From the NCBI RefSeq assembly GCF_000585995.1, contig NZ_CP007410.1:2941430-3005429 (forward strand): DNA of 64,000 nt. Reading direction: 5' to 3'. The stretch comes from Pseudomonas brassicacearum. GTDB taxonomy: Bacteria > Pseudomonadota > Gammaproteobacteria > Pseudomonadales > Pseudomonadaceae. Each line of letters starts with the position of its first letter. Position 1 is the first letter of the stretch. This document shows, in pieces, positions 36,117 to 45,876 of this stretch. Position numbers and translations under genes: made by a program. The notes below the pieces were generated by a model, which saw only the letters and a program-made list of their open reading frames with translations, did not search any database and had not been told where the DNA came from.

Positions 36117-37859
36117 CTATTTCTGCACAATCTCAGCCACCGGCGCCTTAGGCTTCATCAAGCTGAAATCAATCAGCCCTTTATGCTGGCTTTCATAAGG
36201 ATTGCCAATCAACAGCGGCCGAGCCTTGAAGTCATCACTGATCAGGCTCTTGCTACGGTCCAGCTCATCAAAGCTCAAGCCCGCCATATCTGCCCAAGTG
36301 TGGATCAGGTGAGAGCTGCTATAGGGCCGTGACAGGTCGCCGGCAAAGCTCCAGTCGTGGCTTTCGCGCCACTTGGGCGAGGCCCAGGCCATGAACGGAA
36401 TGGTGTACATCGGCGCGGTCGGCTTGGCTTCGTTGCGGCCCAGGGTGTTATGGCCCAGCGAATCGAACACGTCTTCACCGTGGTCCGACAGGTACAGCAA
36501 GAAACCATCCGGGTCAGTCTTGGCGAAGTCCTTGATCAGGCTGGACACCACGAAATCGTTGTACAGCACCGCGTTATCGTAACTGTTATAGGTCGCGACT
36601 TGATCGTCACGTACGCCTGCCGGAACGCCCTGGCGGTCGGTGAATTTGTTGAAGGTCGGTGGATAGCGGTACTGATAGCTCATATGGGTACCGAGCAGAT
36701 GCACCACGATCAATTTGCGCGGGGCGCTGTCGGCCAAGGCTTTGTTGAACGGCTCGATCACGTCGCCATCGTACTGCGCGGCGTTCTGGTTGCGGTTGTT
36801 GTTCAGGTACACCTGCTCATCGGCCTGTTGAGAGAAGGTCGTGAGCATGGTGTTGCGCTTGGTCATGGTCTGCTGGTTGGTGATCCAGAAAGTCTTGTAG
36901 CCGGCCTGTTTCATCATGCTCACCACCGATGGCGTGCTCAGGTACAGATCCGGGTTCTCCTCGTCAGCGAACGTCAGCACCTGCTGCAAGGCTTCAATGG
37001 TGTAGGGGCGCGGAGTGATGACGTTGTCGAAAACCGAAAGCTGGTCCTTGAGCTTGTCCAGCTCCGGTGTGGTTTCCCTCGGATAGCCGTAGAGGCTCAT
37101 GCGCTGGCGGTTGGTGGATTCGCCGATGACCAACACCAGGGTTGCCGGCTGGTTGGCCATCGCGTCCTTGAGGTTGCTCAGTGGCTTGATCTTGCTGGCG
37201 CTGTGGAGCATGCCTTGCATGTTTTCCAGCTGCTCGCCGTAGCGACGATAAGCCACCAGCATCTGCCACGGCACCGCCGGCTCGATGCGATCTTCGAATT
37301 TCTCCAGGCCGCCAGCGAAGGTACCGGCGCGCAGGGTTTGCTTGATCAGCGGATAGCCAACCACGGCCACTACGATCACGACCGCTGCCACCCAGGCCCG
37401 GCCTCGGGGCAGGTACACCGGACGCAGGCGAGTCCAGAGCCAGTACCCAACAGCGGTGTGGGCCAGGAAGGCGGCGACCATCCACCAGGCAAAATATTGA
37501 GTCATGTACTCGCCAGCTTCAGAGACGTTCGACTCGAACATGATGAAGATGACGCTTTGGGAAAATTCCTGCTGATAGATGAAGAAATAACCCAGGCTGG
37601 CCATGGAGCAGGCCCACAGCACCACACCGATCAACGCGGCGAGTACGCGCGTGCGGGTGGGAAATAGCAGCATAGGCGCGAGCCACACGGCACTCATCAC
37701 GAACGCCTGGCGAAACCCCGTGAAGCCGGAAGTGTCGGTCAGCAGAATGAGCAGTTGGGTAATGCCCGAGAAATACCAGAAAAACAGAAACAGCCAGCCG
37801 AACCCGGCCCAGTCGAAACTTTGCGCAGTCGTTTTGCTGCGTTTGAACAAGCTCATCAA
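36117..37859 (-). CDS. cptA: CptA-type phosphoethanolamine transferase (580 aa)
   Basis: Inner-membrane enzyme adding phosphoethanolamine to lipopolysaccharide. Five TM segments lie in the first ~170 residues; the periplasmic sulfatase-fold domain carries VLVIGESTNRQRMSLYGYPR with the Thr nucleophile, and LYLSDHGEDVFD with metal ligands. The sequence is closest in feel to CptA, which modifies the LPS core; the paralogues EptA/EptB and OpgE share this layout, so the exact target is uncertain. The second Met (37856) is an equally possible start. Confidence 0.82.
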   Translation of the reverse strand: MMSLFKRSKTTAQSFDWAGFGWLFLFFWYFSGITQLLILLTDTSGFTGFRQAFVMSAVWLAPMLLFPTRTRVLAALIGVVLWACSMASLGYFFIYQQEFSQSVIFIMFESNVSEAGEYMTQYFAWWMVAAFLAHTAVGYWLWTRLRPVYLPRGRAWVAAVVIVVAVVGYPLIKQTLRAGTFAGGLEKFEDRIEPAVPWQMLVAYRRYGEQLENMQGMLHSASKIKPLSNLKDAMANQPATLVLVIGESTNRQRMSLYGYPRETTPELDKLKDQLSVFDNVITPRPYTIEALQQVLTFADEENPDLYLSTPSVVSMMKQAGYKTFWITNQQTMTKRNTMLTTFSQQADEQVYLNNNRNQNAAQYDGDVIEPFNKALADSAPRKLIVVHLLGTHMSYQYRYPPTFNKFTDRQGVPAGVRDDQVATYNSYDNAVLYNDFVVSSLIKDFAKTDPDGFLLYLSDHGEDVFDSLGHNTLGRNEAKPTAPMYTIPFMAWASPKWRESHDWSFAGDLSRPYSSSHLIHTWADMAGLSFDELDRSKSLISDDFKARPLLIGNPYESQHKGLIDFSLMKPKAPVAEIVQK

Positions 37860-38278
37860 GCGCTCCAGCCTTCATTGGCGAAGCCTTTGGCACCCGATTG
37901 GCGTCCATAGGCATACGCCGAACTATCTTAAGAGGCCGGGAGTATCGCGGTAGGGGTGTGAAAACTTTGTGAGTTTTTTTGATACAAATTGATGGCTCGG
38001 GCGCGAATCGCCCAGAGGAATTTATCTGCGGTGGGGGGGATTTCTCTGTGGCGAGGGGATTTATCCCCGTCGGGTTGCGCAGTAACCCCGATAGGTCGCT
38101 GACCAGACCAGACTGGCAGGCCAAATCAAACACGCAGGCTCGGGACCGTTAGGCGGTCCAGCGGAGCGGTGCGACGTTTCGCTGAATTCTCTCGCCAAAC
38201 GTGCGCATATCGAGCGTGCATGGAAGTGACACCGATGTAGCCGGGGTCACTTCCCGATGCCGTGCCTCTGGGGCGGAG
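37860..38278. other. Intergenic region between cptA and a small gene
   Basis: No gene supported over about 420 nt. It holds a degenerate REP-like hairpin near 38047 (GTGGCGAGGGGATTTATCCCC) and a perfect 9-bp stem GGAAGTGAC/GTCACTTCC at 38222-38254. The latter lies just past the 3' end of the small gene at 38279. The cptA promoter is presumably near 37900. Confidence 0.6.
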
Positions 38279-38452
38279 TTACCGAGCCAGCACCTGGCTT
38301 TGGTGGGGTAGCTGTGCGTGCTGCAACTGCATGCGCAACTGCATCACTTCATCAAGCAGTAGATCACGCTCTTCCTTCAGTAAGCGTAATTCGTCGCGAC
38401 GAATGGTCACATAAAGGGTTTGGGGAGGACGTGCGGTAACGACAGGGCCCAT
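38279..38452 (-). CDS. Small coiled-coil-like protein (57 aa)
   Basis: Open frame below usual length cut-offs: MGPVVTARPPQTLYVTIRRD, then a charged helical stretch LRLLKEERDLLLDEVMQLRMQLQ with heptad-like Leu spacing, suggesting a short coiled coil. GAGGTGA lies 6 nt before the ATG, which strongly supports translation. It resembles small conserved Pseudomonas hypotheticals. Divergent from gnd. The function is unknown; it could be a small partner of a larger complex. Confidence 0.7.
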   Translation of the reverse strand: MGPVVTARPPQTLYVTIRRDELRLLKEERDLLLDEVMQLRMQLQHAQLPHQSQVLAR

Positions 38453-38726
38453 TGCTCACCTCGCAAATGGCTACATCAACTATAGAGATGTCGCCAGCTT
38501 TTTGGTCGACACCTCTACTATCGGCGCCGATTCTGATTTCTTTTGCTTGTGATTGGAACTTTTTTATTTTTCATGGTCGCTGTGTCTTCGGCCGGATCTT
38601 GAGCGTTATCCCTTGTGATCGCCCGAATTACCCGGAAACTATGCAGCAATGCTCTGGACTAACCTCCATTAGTCGATAGTGTTAAATCTTTGACACACCT
38701 TTATTTGTAGTAGGGAGCATCAGTAC

Positions 38727-39707
38727 ATGCAACTCGGGATTATTGGACTGGGCCGCATGGGCGGCAATATTGCGCGGCGCCTGATGCTCAATGGGCACAC
38801 CACCGTGGTCTATGACCGCAACGCGGCGTTCGTCGAAAACCTGAGCCAGGAGGGCGCTACCGGTGTGGCGGACCTGCCTGCGTTGGTCGCCGGCCTCGAG
38901 AAACCGCGGGCGGTCTGGGTCATGCTGCCAGCCGGTGCACCCACCGAAGACACCATCAATGCCCTCAGCGAATTGCTTGAGCCGGGTGATGTAATCATTG
39001 ACGGCGGCAACACGTACTACAAGGACGACATTCGTCGTGCCCAGGCCTTGTTGGAAAAGGGCCTGAGCTATATCGACGTCGGTACCTCCGGCGGCGTCTG
39101 GGGCCTGGAGCGCGGCTACTGCATGATGATTGGCGGTGACGCCGAAGTGGTGAAGCGCTTGGACCCGTTGTTCGACAGCCTGGCCCCTGGCATGGGCGAT
39201 ATCCCGCGTACCCGCGACCGCAAGTCTGACGATGACCGTGCCGAACGCGGCTATATCCATGCGGGCCCTGCGGGCGCCGGGCATTTTGTGAAGATGATTC
39301 ACAACGGCATTGAGTACGGCATGATGCAGGCCTTCGCCGAGGGTTTTGACATTCTCAAGACCAAGTCCAGTGAAAGCCTGCCAGCGGAACAGCGTTTCGA
39401 CCTGAATGTCGCCGATATCGCCGAAGTTTGGCGACGCGGCAGCGTGGTTTCGTCATGGTTGCTGGATCTGACCGCCGACGCGTTGGCCAGCGATCCGAAA
39501 CTGGACGGTTTTTCCGGTGAGGTCGCCGACAGTGGAGAAGGGCGCTGGACCATCGAGGCGGCCATCGAGCAAGCGGTGCCGGTTCCGGTGCTGTCCAGTT
39601 CGCTCTTTGCCCGTTTCCGTTCGCGCCAGCAAAGTACCTATGGCGACAAAATGCTCTCGGCCATGCGCTTCGGCTTTGGCGGCCACGTGGAGACGCCGAA
39701 AAAATGA
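38727..39707 (+). CDS. gnd: 6-phosphogluconate dehydrogenase, short form (326 aa)
   Basis: Oxidative decarboxylation of 6-phosphogluconate to ribulose-5-phosphate in the pentose phosphate pathway. Rossmann motif GLGRMGGN is at residues 7-14, substrate block [10 protein letters not shown] follows, and [16 protein letters not shown] holds the catalytic Lys. At 326 residues it is the short (often NAD-preferring) type rather than the ~470-residue enteric form. ATGA overlap with zwf. Pseudomonas mainly uses the Entner-Doudoroff route, so this pair feeds NAD(P)H and pentoses. Confidence 0.92.
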   Translation: MQLGIIGLGRMGGNIARRLMLNGHTTVVYDRNAAFVENLSQEGATGVADLPALVAGLEKPRAVWVMLPAGAPTEDTINALSELLEPGDVIIDGGNTYYKDDIRRAQALLEKGLSYIDVGTSGGVWGLERGYCMMIGGDAEVVKRLDPLFDSLAPGMGDIPRTRDRKSDDDRAERGYIHAGPAGAGHFVKMIHNGIEYGMMQAFAEGFDILKTKSSESLPAEQRFDLNVADIAEVWRRGSVVSSWLLDLTADALASDPKLDGFSGEVADSGEGRWTIEAAIEQAVPVPVLSSSLFARFRSRQQSTYGDKMLSAMRFGFGGHVETPKK

Positions 39708-41224
39708 CCTCGATCGGCAGCAAATCCAAGGCAGAACCCGCGCCGCCGACCACGCTGTTCCTGTTTGGCGCCCATGGTGATCTGGTCAAGCGTCTGCTAA
39801 TGCCGGCGCTTTACCACCTCAGTCGTGACGGTTTGCTGGGCGATGGGCTGCGGATCATCGGAGTCGACCACAACGCCATCAGCGATGTGGACTTTGCCAA
39901 GAAACTCGAGGACTTCATCCGTCACGAAGCGGCGAACAAGGGCGGCGATGCCGACCGAGCGCTCGACCCGCTGCTGTGGGCCAAATTGGCCCGGGGCATC
40001 AGCTACGTCCAGGGTGATTTCCTCGATGACAGCACGTACCAGGCGCTGGCGGCGAAAATCGCCGCCAGCGGCACCGGCAATGCAGTGTTCTACCTGGCGA
40101 CCGCGCCGCGCTTTTTCAGTGAAGTGGTCAGCCGCCTTGGCGCGGCCGGGCTGCTTCAAGAGCAGGAGGATGCCTTCCGGCGCGTGGTGATCGAAAAGCC
40201 GTTCGGCTCCGATCTGCAAACCGCCGAAGCACTGAACGCTTGCCTGCTCAAGGTCATGAGCGAGAAACAGATTTATCGGATCGACCATTACCTGGGCAAG
40301 GAAACGGTGCAGAACATCCTGGTCAGTCGTTTCTCCAACAGCCTGTTCGAGGCGTTCTGGAACAACCACTACATCGATCACGTACAAATCACCGCCGCCG
40401 AAACCGTCGGCGTGGAAACCCGTGGCAGTTTTTATGAGCACACCGGCGCCCTGCGGGACATGGTGCCCAACCACTTGTTCCAACTGCTCGCGATGGTGGC
40501 CATGGAGCCGCCGGCCGCCTTTGGCGCAGACGCGGTGCGCGGGGAAAAAGCCAAGGTGGTGGGGGCGATTCGGCCCTGGTCAGTGGAACAGGCGCGTGCC
40601 AACTCGATACGCGGTCAGTACACCGCCGGTGAAGTGGCTGGCAAACCGGTCAACGGTTACCGCCAGGAAGCCAACGTGGCCGCCGACAGCAGCACCGAAA
40701 CCTACGTTGCCCTCAAGGTCATGATCGATAACTGGCGGTGGGTGGGCGTGCCGTTTTACCTGCGTACCGGCAAACGCATGAGCGTGCGGGACACGGAAAT
40801 CGTCATCTGCTTCAAACCGGCACCCTACGCGCAGTTTCGCGACACCGAAGTCGACGAATTGCAACCTACCTACTTGAGAATCCAGATTCAACCCAATGAA
40901 GGCATGTGGTTCGACCTGCTGGCCAAACGGCCGGGGCCGGCACTCGACATGGCGAATATTGAATTGGGCTTTGCCTATAAGGACTTCTTCGAAATGCAGC
41001 CGTCCACGGGTTACGAAACCCTGATCTACGATTGCCTGACCGGCGATCAGACACTGTTCCAGCGCGCCGACAACATTGAAAACGGCTGGCGTGTCGTACA
41101 ACCATTCCTCGATGCCTGGCAGCAGGACGCCACAGTCCAGCCCTACAAGGCCGGGGAAGACGGTCCATCGACCGCCAATGACTTGCTGACCCGCGATGGC
41201 CGCGTCTGGCATGGCCTCGGATGA
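39704..41224 (+). CDS. zwf: Glucose-6-phosphate 1-dehydrogenase (506 aa)
   Basis: Converts glucose-6-phosphate to 6-phosphogluconolactone with NAD(P)+. The N-terminal nucleotide-binding motif is [13 protein letters not shown] (GxxGDL type), and the active-site signature [13 protein letters not shown] is intact. Family-normal length. The start overlaps the gnd stop (ATGA), and the stop overlaps the HAD gene start in the same way, giving a tightly coupled gnd-zwf-HAD operon. This zwf is not beside pgl/edd/hexR, so it is probably a second copy. Confidence 0.93.
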   Translation: MTSIGSKSKAEPAPPTTLFLFGAHGDLVKRLLMPALYHLSRDGLLGDGLRIIGVDHNAISDVDFAKKLEDFIRHEAANKGGDADRALDPLLWAKLARGISYVQGDFLDDSTYQALAAKIAASGTGNAVFYLATAPRFFSEVVSRLGAAGLLQEQEDAFRRVVIEKPFGSDLQTAEALNACLLKVMSEKQIYRIDHYLGKETVQNILVSRFSNSLFEAFWNNHYIDHVQITAAETVGVETRGSFYEHTGALRDMVPNHLFQLLAMVAMEPPAAFGADAVRGEKAKVVGAIRPWSVEQARANSIRGQYTAGEVAGKPVNGYRQEANVAADSSTETYVALKVMIDNWRWVGVPFYLRTGKRMSVRDTEIVICFKPAPYAQFRDTEVDELQPTYLRIQIQPNEGMWFDLLAKRPGPALDMANIELGFAYKDFFEMQPSTGYETLIYDCLTGDQTLFQRADNIENGWRVVQPFLDAWQQDATVQPYKAGEDGPSTANDLLTRDGRVWHGLG

Positions 41225-42042
41225 GTGATCAGTTGAAGCACCCCATCCGCTTTTTGCTCAGCGACATGGACGGCACATTGCTGCTGCCCGACCACAGCCT
41301 CAACCAGCGCACCATCGAAGCCGTTCGCTCATTGCGTGAGGCCGGTGTGCTGTTCAGCCTGGCCACTGGGCGTCCGCCCCGGGCCATGTTGCAGCAGATC
41401 GAAGCCCTGGGCGTCGACCTGCCCACGGCAGCGTTCAATGGCGGTACGCTGGTGCATCCGGACGGCAGTTTTCTCGCCGTCCATTACCTGCCACCTGAGG
41501 CGGCCCTGACCACCCTGGCGTTGTACGCCGATCAACCCGGGATCGAGGTCTGGGTATTTGCCGACGGCGACTGGCTGGTGCGTGACGCCAACGGTCCGAT
41601 GGTGCCGGTGGAAACCCGCGGCCTGGGCTATCCGCCAGTGCAGGTCGAGAGCTTCGAGCCCTACCTGGAACGAATCGACAAGATCGTCGCCACCAGCGCC
41701 AATACGGATTTGCTGGTTGAGCTGGAGGCCCGTTTGCACCCGCTGCTCAAGGGCCAGGCCCAAGTGTCGCGTTCGCAACCGATCTACCTGGACGTGACCG
41801 CGATGCAGGCCAACAAGGGCGAAGCGCTGTCGACCCTGGCGAAGTTCCTGGGGGTGCCGCTGGAGCACACGGCGGCCATGGGCGACGGTGGCAATGACCC
41901 GGCGATGTTCCATCGCGCGGGCTTGTCGATTGCCATGGGGCAGGCGGAGGAGGCGATCAAGCGTCAGGCCGATGTCATTACTGCAGCCGTTACCGAAGAT
42001 GGCGCGGCCCTGGCGATCGAGCGGTACATTCTGCCGAAATAG
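41221..42042 (+). CDS. Cof-type HAD-IIB sugar-phosphatase (273 aa)
   Basis: Haloacid dehalogenase superfamily phosphatase. Motif I is LSDMDGTLL (nucleophile Asp near residue 15), motif II FSLATGRPP, and motif IV MGDGGNDPAMF; the C2 cap lies in between. E. coli relatives such as YbiV dephosphorylate sugar phosphates. Coupling to zwf suggests a role in hexose-phosphate balance (inference). Confidence 0.88.
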   Translation: MSDQLKHPIRFLLSDMDGTLLLPDHSLNQRTIEAVRSLREAGVLFSLATGRPPRAMLQQIEALGVDLPTAAFNGGTLVHPDGSFLAVHYLPPEAALTTLALYADQPGIEVWVFADGDWLVRDANGPMVPVETRGLGYPPVQVESFEPYLERIDKIVATSANTDLLVELEARLHPLLKGQAQVSRSQPIYLDVTAMQANKGEALSTLAKFLGVPLEHTAAMGDGGNDPAMFHRAGLSIAMGQAEEAIKRQADVITAAVTEDGAALAIERYILPK

Positions 42043-42056
42043 AATGCCCTGGCTTT

Positions 42057-42186
42057 TGTGGCGAGGGAGCTTGCTCCCGCTGGGGCGCGAAGCGCCCCTC
42101 AAGCCAGCGAGTCCTATGTGTCAGGCTTCAGATTGCAGCGATGAGGGCTGCTGCGCAGCCCAGCGGGAGCAAGCTCCCTCGCCACG
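42057..42186. repeat. REPIN, class GTGGCGAGGGAGC
   Basis: Inverted REP pair between the convergent HAD and nhaB genes, with a longer centre (about 85 nt) than the other copies of this class. Confidence 0.88.
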
Positions 42187-42196
42187 GAGGGCATTC

Positions 42197-43699
42197 CTAC
42201 AGCCAGTACGTCACCGCATACCAGCCCAAGCCACCCATCACCACGGTGTAGGGCAAGGCCATCCAGACCATCCGGCCATAGGACAGGCGAATCAGCGGTG
42301 CAATCGCCGAGGTCAGCAGGAACAGAAACGCGGCTTGTCCGTTCGGCGTGGCGACGCTGGGCAGGTTGGTACCGGTGTTGATGGCCACCGCCAGGGTTTC
42401 GAACTGTTCGCGGCTCATGTGCCCGGAGACGAAGGCCTGCTTGACTTCGGTAATGTAGATGGTCGCGACGAACACGTTGTCGCTGATGGCCGACAGCAGG
42501 CCGTTGGCAATGAACAGCATGCCCGGTTGTTGATCGGCGGGCAGGGCCAGGACCCATTGAATCAACGGCGTGAACAGCTGCTGATCATGAATGACCGCCA
42601 CCACCGCAAAGAACACCACCAGCAACGCGGTGAACGGCATGGCGTCCTTGAACGCATTGCCGAGCCGGTGCTCGTCGGTGATGCCGGTGAACGCGGTGAT
42701 CAGCACGATGACCATCAGGCCGATCAGGCCGACTTCGGCGATGTGCAGCGCCAGGCCCACGATCAGAATCAGCGCGGCAATACCCTGGACGATCAGGGCC
42801 GCACGTTGACGTGAGGTGCGTTCGCGATTGTCCTGCTCGGCGTAGTCGGCCAGGACCGCGCGTACGTTTTCCGGCAGCAGCGTGCCATAACCGAACCAGC
42901 GCAGCTTTTCCAGCGCCACGCAGGTCACCAGCCCGGCTATCAGCACGGGTATTGAAACGGGCGCAACCTTCAAAAAGAACGCCAAGAAATGCCAATCCAT
43001 CTCATGGCCGATCAGCAGGTTCTGCGGTTCTCCTACCAAGGTGCATACGCCGCCCAACGCGGTGCCTACGGCGCCATGCATCAGCAAGCTGCGTAGAAAC
43101 GCCCGGAACTGATTGAGATCTTCATGATGACGCGACGGCAGGTCGTGGTCCTCATCGACGTCGCTGTCCTGGCGCGGATCATTGCCCGAGGCCACACGGT
43201 GGTACACCGCATAGAAGCCCACCGCGGCGCTGATGATGACCGCTGTGACCGTCAACGCATCCAGGAACGCCGACAGGAAGGCCGAGAGGAAGCAGAACAT
43301 CAACGACAGCATCGCTTTGGAGCGCACACCCAAAAGCAGCCGGGAGAACAGAAACAGCAGCAGATCCTTCATGAAGTAAATCCCGGCCACCATGAACATC
43401 AGCAGCAGGATCACCGGGAAGTTATGCAGCAGTTCGTCGTACAGCGCCTTCGGAGTGGTCATGCCCAGCAGCAAGGCTTCGACCAGCAACAGTCCGCCGG
43501 GCATCAGCGGGTAGCATTTCAGGGCCATGGCGAGGGTGAAGATGAACTCCACGACCAGCATCCAGCCGGCAACCACCGGGCCCAGGGTCCACAGCACCAC
43601 GGCATTGAGAATCAGGAAGGTGACAATGCACGCCTTGTACCAGCGCGGTGAATGCCCAAGAAAGTTGTGCGCGAAAGCCTGAGCCATTGAACCGGACAT
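42197..43699 (-). CDS. nhaB: Na+/H+ antiporter NhaB (500 aa)
   Basis: Twelve-TM sodium/proton exchanger for pH and sodium homeostasis. The N-terminus [22 protein letters not shown] and blocks [41 protein letters not shown] and [21 protein letters not shown] are characteristic of NhaB. Full length. Monocistronic; the minus-strand leader up to 43793 holds its promoter. Confidence 0.93.
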   Translation of the reverse strand: MSGSMAQAFAHNFLGHSPRWYKACIVTFLILNAVVLWTLGPVVAGWMLVVEFIFTLAMALKCYPLMPGGLLLVEALLLGMTTPKALYDELLHNFPVILLLMFMVAGIYFMKDLLLFLFSRLLLGVRSKAMLSLMFCFLSAFLSAFLDALTVTAVIISAAVGFYAVYHRVASGNDPRQDSDVDEDHDLPSRHHEDLNQFRAFLRSLLMHGAVGTALGGVCTLVGEPQNLLIGHEMDWHFLAFFLKVAPVSIPVLIAGLVTCVALEKLRWFGYGTLLPENVRAVLADYAEQDNRERTSRQRAALIVQGIAALILIVGLALHIAEVGLIGLMVIVLITAFTGITDEHRLGNAFKDAMPFTALLVVFFAVVAVIHDQQLFTPLIQWVLALPADQQPGMLFIANGLLSAISDNVFVATIYITEVKQAFVSGHMSREQFETLAVAINTGTNLPSVATPNGQAAFLFLLTSAIAPLIRLSYGRMVWMALPYTVVMGGLGWYAVTYWL

Positions 43700-43793
43700 C
43701 GGCTGCTCCTTTTAATTAGAAGCGCGCAACTTGCCGTAAGAAATGCGGAATATCAAGCGTAGGAATAAATACCGCCACCCGTGGCAATTCGGC

Positions 43794-45083
43794 TTAGGCC
43801 CAATACCGTGTAACCACCGCTCGATAACTGCCATGGAGCGAATAGCCCCCTGCCAGGATTTTCCCGTCAGCCTGCACGGCGACGGAGGTGGCGGTGTCCA
43901 GGCTGTAGCCGAGTCGCGTGCGAACCCAGCCTTCGCCCAGGCCAAAGTCGGGGTCGAGCCTGGCGTCTGGCAGGTGCCGGGCCAGAATGAAATCGGCCTC
44001 GATGCCGCCGATGGTGGCGCCGACGGTCACCAGTTTTCCGTCCGGCTGAACCTGGGCGGCGGTCCATTGGCTGGCGTTGTGTCCGATCTCCAGGAGCCGG
44101 CATTGGCCCTGGTTGCTGTGACGGTCGGGTTTGCCGTCCTGGCGCACTTTGAAGGACAGGCAGTGCATCGGATCGCGGCTGCTGCCGAACGCCTGCAAAT
44201 CTCCGTTTTTATGCTGGACGACCTGGCTGATCATGACGCTGTGCCCTTGCGTCATGATCGACAGAATACCGTCCTCGCCGAAGCTGTCATCGAGTTTGCC
44301 GTTGGGGTCGTAGCGGGCCATCAAGCCATGTTGGGGCAAGTCGATGGCGCCACCCACCACGATGTTGCCATCGGCCTGGAGTGTCAGGCAGCCCAGCCAG
44401 GTGTTTTTCAGTAAGCGCCGGACCATCACAAAGCCGCGACTGTTAAACGAGGTATCCAATGCGCCATCGGGCAACAACCGGATCAGGACGCCGACATGGT
44501 CAGACAGTTGGTAATGATGGTTGGCCAGCAGGAGTATCCGGCCATCGGCCTGCACGCACATGTCACAGGCTTCAAGACCCGGTACGCCGGGTGGTAACCA
44601 TGGGTCGCGCAGGCCTTGGGAGAGATTGCCGCAGAGCCGGATGACCTGTCGCCCGGCGTTGCCGAAGCTTTGGACGGCACGGCCCTGGGGATCGAACAAC
44701 GCCAGGGCTGGAAGGGTGTGGTCGGTGCTTTCGTAATGCAGGCCTGACAACAAGATATGCCCGTCGGGCAGTTCAATCACTTTGCCCGCGGTTGCTTCGA
44801 AGTCGTGTTCAAAAGAGCCGATTACGCAGCCGCAGGTGCCGAAGTCCGGGTCGGTCGAGCCGTCGTGATTAAGCCGTGCCAGCCCGAACCGGCTGCCGTG
44901 GGCCGTATCGACCCTGGCCGCCACCAGAATCCGTCCGGCGTGGTCGATGGTCAGCCCCGTGGTCAGGCTTGAGGTGCTATCGGCGAAATGAATCCAGGCT
45001 TTACCGCTACCGGCAAAGCCTGGATCAAGTTGCCCGGCCTGAGCTGCAGGCAAAGGGAGCGCAAACGCGGATTGATCTAGCAT
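43794..45083 (-). CDS. Delta-60 repeat beta-propeller-like protein (429 aa)
   Basis: About seven copies of the delta-60 repeat are visible, each with a core such as (V/L)(Q/A)xDGKIL(V/A)(G/A)G followed by RYxxDGxLDxxFGxxG, as in MARYDPNGKLDDSFGEDG and LARHLPDARLDPDFG. Such repeats form propeller or solenoid folds in secreted or surface proteins. No signal peptide is apparent. The ATG at 45083 has AAGGAGAG upstream; the frame opens earlier at 45170. The function is unknown. Confidence 0.8.
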   Translation of the reverse strand: MLDQSAFALPLPAAQAGQLDPGFAGSGKAWIHFADSTSSLTTGLTIDHAGRILVAARVDTAHGSRFGLARLNHDGSTDPDFGTCGCVIGSFEHDFEATAGKVIELPDGHILLSGLHYESTDHTLPALALFDPQGRAVQSFGNAGRQVIRLCGNLSQGLRDPWLPPGVPGLEACDMCVQADGRILLLANHHYQLSDHVGVLIRLLPDGALDTSFNSRGFVMVRRLLKNTWLGCLTLQADGNIVVGGAIDLPQHGLMARYDPNGKLDDSFGEDGILSIMTQGHSVMISQVVQHKNGDLQAFGSSRDPMHCLSFKVRQDGKPDRHSNQGQCRLLEIGHNASQWTAAQVQPDGKLVTVGATIGGIEADFILARHLPDARLDPDFGLGEGWVRTRLGYSLDTATSVAVQADGKILAGGYSLHGSYRAVVTRYWA

Positions 45084-45270
45084 GCATGCCTCTCCTTGCG
45101 CGTCGACCAGCCCGGAAGGGCGCGACGACTGCATGAGGGCAACATTCAATCCTTGAACGAGACAGTGCACAACTGTCAGGTTCTACAGAAACAGGGGCGA
45201 TTCGTGCCATAACGATGGCTTTTCGACCCAATACCAAGTCTTCAATCAATAACAGGCTTCTATCGCCGTG

Positions 45271-45537
45271 TTATTCAGGCATGGACCACGATTGCAGTTT
45301 GTAACCTTCCTGGCTTAATTCAGCACGGGCCTGTTTCAACAGGTTGGCCAATTGAGCGGGGTCGGTATAGGCGCTGCTGGGAATCTGAGTGCGGCCAATA
45401 TGAGTATTGGTGCGGTCGATGACGGTCAGGCTCAGTTCGCCGTTACCGTCTTGTGGAGCCCAGGCCACGCATTGGAAAGGACGGAATGCGCGGTCGGCAA
45501 TCAAAAGAGCTTCGTTGATACGGAGCGGGGCGTTCAT
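45271..45537 (-). CDS. Small conserved hypothetical protein (88 aa)
   Basis: Soluble protein starting MNAPLRINEALLIADRAFRP, with a mixed beta/alpha pattern and a helical C-terminus (LANLLKQARAELSQEG). AAGAGA lies upstream of the ATG. No signal peptide or TM. It resembles small proteins of unknown function conserved in Pseudomonas. Divergent from the VpsR-like regulator. Confidence 0.65.
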   Translation of the reverse strand: MNAPLRINEALLIADRAFRPFQCVAWAPQDGNGELSLTVIDRTNTHIGRTQIPSSAYTDPAQLANLLKQARAELSQEGYKLQSWSMPE

Positions 45538-45876
45538 GGCATTTTCTCTTAAGTGTGCCCAATCAAATGATCTGCCGTCGGTTGGGCGTACCGTGCGGCT
45601 GGTTACTTGTACTGATGTCCGCAACAGGGGGGCAGGTCACACAATCTTTAAATAAATTTCGACTTTCTTTCAGACAAGGCTCGCGGGCTTTTGTTTGAAA
45701 GCTGCATGAAAGATTTAACGGGCAGTAACTAACGAACGCTTGCTTATAACCGTTTTAGGGTCATCTCGATAATCAATTGATACAAGGATGTGTCAAGTTC
45801 TTGCTACTGTTACATTCAGGTTCGCCAAAGGACTGTTTCTACTCATATTTCTTAATTTTGGCGCCAAGGATCAGTC
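45538..45876. other. Divergent promoter region before the VpsR-like regulator
   Basis: About 340 nt, AT-richer than its surroundings, with no open frame that looks real. It should contain promoters for both the small minus-strand gene and the regulator. A TTGGCGCCAA palindrome lies just before the regulator's ribosome site (AAGGAT). Confidence 0.6.
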
